Translations under genes and position numbers: made by a program
Shown: piece by piece, positions 53,878-55,852 of the stretch
Layout: every line of letters starts with the position of its first letter
How positions within the stretch are numbered: position 1 is the first letter of the stretch
The notes under the pieces: model-generated
Database searches by the model: none
Seen by the model: only the letters and a program-made list of their open reading frames with translations
Told to the model about the DNA's origin: nothing
From: Saccharothrix sp. ST-888
GTDB taxonomy: Bacteria; Actinomycetota; Actinomycetes; Streptomycetales; Streptomycetaceae
DNA length: 55,852 nt
Reading direction: 5' to 3'
Assembly: GCF_000955975.1 (NCBI RefSeq)
Contig: NZ_JYJF01000040.1
Location: 1-55,852 of the forward strand

Positions 53878-55188
53878 ATGGCCCTGACCGGCCGCACCGC
53901 CCTGCTCGTCGCGCTCGGCGCGCTCGTCGTGGGCCTCCTGCTGCCCTCCTGGGCGGGAATCGGCACGGTCACCCTGCCCGTACTCCTCGGCGTCCTCGCC
54001 GACCTGGTGCTCGCCGCGCCGGTCCGCACCCTGCGCTTCGAGCGGAGCGGCGACACCACCGTCCGGCTCGGCGAGGCCGCCACCGTCGAACTCACCGTCA
54101 CCAACCCGTCCGGACGGCCGCTCCGGGCCCGACTCCGCGACGCCTGGCCGCCGTCCGCCTGGCGCCCCGGCACCGCCTTCGCGGGCTCCCGACACGCCCT
54201 CACCGTCCCCGCCGGTGAACGCCGCCGGCTCACCACCCTGCTCGCCCCCACCCGGCGCGGCGACCACCACGCCCACCGGGTGACCGTACGCTCCCTCGGT
54301 CCGCTCGGCCTGGCCGGACGCCAGGGCTCCCACCACGTCCCCTGGACCCTGCGCGCCCTGCCCCCCTTCACCAGCCGCAAGCACCTGCCCTCCCGGCTCG
54401 CCCGCCTGCGTGAACTCGACGGCCGCACCTCGGTGCTGGCACGCGGTCAGGGCACCGAGTTCGACTCACTGCGGGAGTACCTGCCCGGCGACGACGTCCG
54501 CTCGATCGACTGGCGGGCCAGCGCCCGCCGCAACACCGTCGCCGTCCGCACCTGGCGACCCGAACGCGACCGGCACATCCTCGTCGTCCTCGACACCGGC
54601 CGCACCAGCGCCGGACGCGTCGGCGACGCCCCGCGCCTGGACGCCGCCCTCGACGCCGCGCTGCTGCTCACCGCCCTCGCCACCCGGGCCGGCGACCGGG
54701 TCGACCTGCTCGCCCACGACCTGCACCGGCGCGGCAGCGTCATCGGCCGCTCGCCGAACGAGATCCTGCCCGCCTTCACCGACGCGATGGCCAGCCTCGA
54801 ACCCGCACTGCTCGAAACCGACATGCGCGCACTCACCGCATGCGCCCTGCGGATGGCCCCGCGCCGCTCGCTGATCGTGCTGATCACCGGCCTCGACGCC
54901 CGCCCGGTCGAGGAGGGCCTGCTCCCCCAGCTCCCCCTGCTGACCCGGCGCCACGAGGTCGTCCTGGCGTCCGTCGCCGACCCGCGCCTGGACGAGCTCG
55001 CCACCGCCCGGGGCACCGTCCAGGACGTGTACGGCGCCGCCGCCGCCGAGCAGACCCGTGCCGACCGCCGCCGCACCGCAGAACGCCTCACCCGCCACGG
55101 CGTCACCGTCCTGGACGCACCACCAGCCGCCCTGCCCCCGGCACTCGCCGACGCCTACCTGGCGCTCAAGGCCGCCGGACGGCTCTGA
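53878..55188 (+). CDS. DUF58 domain-containing protein (VWA-like MoxR partner)
   Basis: 436 residues from ATG 53878 with AAGGGAG upstream. Two N-terminal hydrophobic segments (about 9-27 and 31-46) are followed by a beta-rich domain. The DUF58 signature GTEFDSLREYLPGDDVRSIDWRASAR is split by the linker at about residue 195. A VWA-like fold (about 235-400) includes ILVVLDTGRTSAG and a metal-site-like DTG. Last gene of the operon with the membrane protein, DUF4129, DUF4350 and MoxR. Together they probably form a membrane-associated MoxR complex. Its substrate is unknown. Confidence 0.93.
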   Translation: MALTGRTALLVALGALVVGLLLPSWAGIGTVTLPVLLGVLADLVLAAPVRTLRFERSGDTTVRLGEAATVELTVTNPSGRPLRARLRDAWPPSAWRPGTAFAGSRHALTVPAGERRRLTTLLAPTRRGDHHAHRVTVRSLGPLGLAGRQGSHHVPWTLRALPPFTSRKHLPSRLARLRELDGRTSVLARGQGTEFDSLREYLPGDDVRSIDWRASARRNTVAVRTWRPERDRHILVVLDTGRTSAGRVGDAPRLDAALDAALLLTALATRAGDRVDLLAHDLHRRGSVIGRSPNEILPAFTDAMASLEPALLETDMRALTACALRMAPRRSLIVLITGLDARPVEEGLLPQLPLLTRRHEVVLASVADPRLDELATARGTVQDVYGAAAAEQTRADRRRTAERLTRHGVTVLDAPPAALPPALADAYLALKAAGRL

Positions 55189-55311
55189 ACCACCTCCCGG
55201 CCGCCTCCCGCAGCCGTGCCTTGTACGGGTGCCCGGCGCCGGCGCCACGCGCTGCTGCCCGCCCCGACGCGTTCCATATCGACAGCGGCCTTAGCCAGGG
55301 CGGTCCCAACG

Positions 55312-55733
55312 GTCATCACCACGGCCAAACCACGGCCAACCGCTGAAGAGCGCGTCCGTGAACTGTCAGCCCGACGTGATGCGGCGGCGCGCCGCCGCAC
55401 CAGGGGCAGTGCGAGGGCTGCACCACCACGGCCTGGCACGTGGAGGACGCCGTCTATCTCAACGCCCGCGGCGTCTCGTTCGCCATCCTGACGACGGGCC
55501 GGTGGGACGAGGTGGCTCCCTACGTCGAGCTCATGGGTTACACCCAGCCCTGGTACTCGGTGCGGGGCATGGCAGCGCCGGTCGGCGTAGAAGTGGAGCA
55601 GATCGTCTGTTCCCTGCGCGACGGCGACCGCATGTTCCTCACCTACTCCACGACCGTCCGCGACAACGAGCCGGTCAACCGCCGCCCGTCCGGTCCTCTC
55701 GACTACCCGGCCTCGCCCGCCTGCGTTTCTCTG
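55312..55733 (+). pseudogene. decayed DUF899 (thioredoxin-like) gene remnant
   Basis: Two frames together read like one DUF899-family protein with an internal gap. From 55312, frame 1 gives TAEERVRELSARRDAAARRR, matching a DUF899-like N-terminus. From about 55401, frame 3 gives GQCEGCTTTAWHVEDAVYLNARGVSFAIL, then RWDEVAPYVELMGYTQPWYSV and DRMFLTYSTTVRDNEPVN, matching the DUF899 core and C-terminal half. The expected stretch between them (about 40 residues) is missing, the frame changes, no start codon is in place, and frame 3 has a TGA at 55377. The C-terminus is degenerate. It lies beside the rRNA terminator. The match is from memory of the family. Confidence 0.72.
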
Positions 55734-55746
55734 AAAACGGGCCCCA

Positions 55747-55795
55747 GAAAACAAAAAAGCCGTGGCCCCCAGCGAAACGCTGGGGGCCACGGCTT
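55747..55795 (-). terminator. rRNA operon terminator
   Basis: Perfect 18-bp stem (55757-55774 and 55778-55795) with an AAA loop on the plus strand. On the minus strand it is followed by TTTTTTG and TTTTC. It lies just beyond the 5S 3' end, so it is the intrinsic terminator of the rRNA operon. Confidence 0.93.
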
Positions 55796-55802
55796 GAATG
55801 AT

Positions 55803-55852
55803 TGTTCGGCGGCGTCCTACTCTCCCACAGGGTCCCCCCTGCAGTACCATCG
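55803..55852 (-). rRNA. rrf: 5S ribosomal RNA, 3' part only
   Basis: The minus-strand sequence gatggtactgcagggggga through gggagagtaggacgccgcc and ending near gaaca is the 3' half of actinobacterial 5S rRNA. The 5' part and the rest of the rRNA operon lie outside the window. The 3' end is set at 55803 by the conserved CGCCGAACA end and is accurate to about 2 nt. Confidence 0.93.

Overview
The window is high-GC chromosomal DNA from a streptomycete (Streptomyces or Kitasatospora type). This rests on codon use, GTG and TTG starts, an ssrA tag ending FALAA, and a gene order I recognise from memory as the S. coelicolor block from murA/hup (about SCO2949) to the DUF58 gene upstream of an rRNA operon (about SCO3018). 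It reads mainly as conserved core chromosome. I see no CRISPR array, insertion sequence, prophage, integrase or biosynthetic cluster.

Layout. 0-9.2 kb: a murA gene cut by the window edge, the HU gene, an NAD-type malic enzyme, a HelD-like RNA-polymerase-associated helicase, and the nitrate pair narK and nnaR (a HemD-like domain fused to a winged helix). 9.4-15.3 kb: tmRNA (ssrA), a membrane esterase, smpB, an S41 protease, ftsX and ftsE, then a tiny zinc-ribbon membrane protein. 15.3-23.2 kb: prfB and two Ser/Thr kinases (PkaA and PkaB types), divergent from an FHA-FtsK/EssC-like ATPase. 23.4-31.2 kb: a giant NAD-glutamate dehydrogenase, delta-1-pyrroline-5-carboxylate dehydrogenase and a HAD phosphatase. 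31.2-33.6 kb: a compact ECF sigma factor, membrane anti-sigma-like protein and PIG-V-like glycosyltransferase operon. 33.8-44.5 kb: a DUF6912 protein, a patatin-like lipase, an Rv3235-family protein, secA, a small Cys-rich membrane protein, a YcaQ-type glycosylase, a NarL-type regulator, hpf and comF. 44.5-49.4 kb: the mtrA-mtrB-lpqB signalling operon. 49.6-55.2 kb: a membrane protein, DUF4129, DUF4350, MoxR and DUF58 operon. 55.3-55.85 kb: a decayed DUF899 gene, a strong terminator, and the 3' end of a 5S rRNA on the minus strand.

How it fits together. Translation quality control is served by ssrA, smpB and prfB, ribosome hibernation by hpf, and secretion by secA. Cell-wall and division functions include ftsEX, the S41 protease, mtrAB-lpqB and the Ser/Thr kinases. 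Carbon and nitrogen flow is served by malic enzyme, NAD-GDH, P5C dehydrogenase and narK/nnaR. The secA-hpf-comF-lpqB-mtrB-mtrA order resembles the mycobacterial arrangement.

The least ordinary items are: four repeated TQV/TAV-type threonine motifs in the PkaB linker, opposite a divergent FHA protein; a GC-rich repeat inserted in frame in that FHA-ATPase gene; the sigma/anti-sigma/glycosyltransferase operon; and the DUF899 gene remnant beside the rRNA operon. I did not find a clearly new defence or mobile system.
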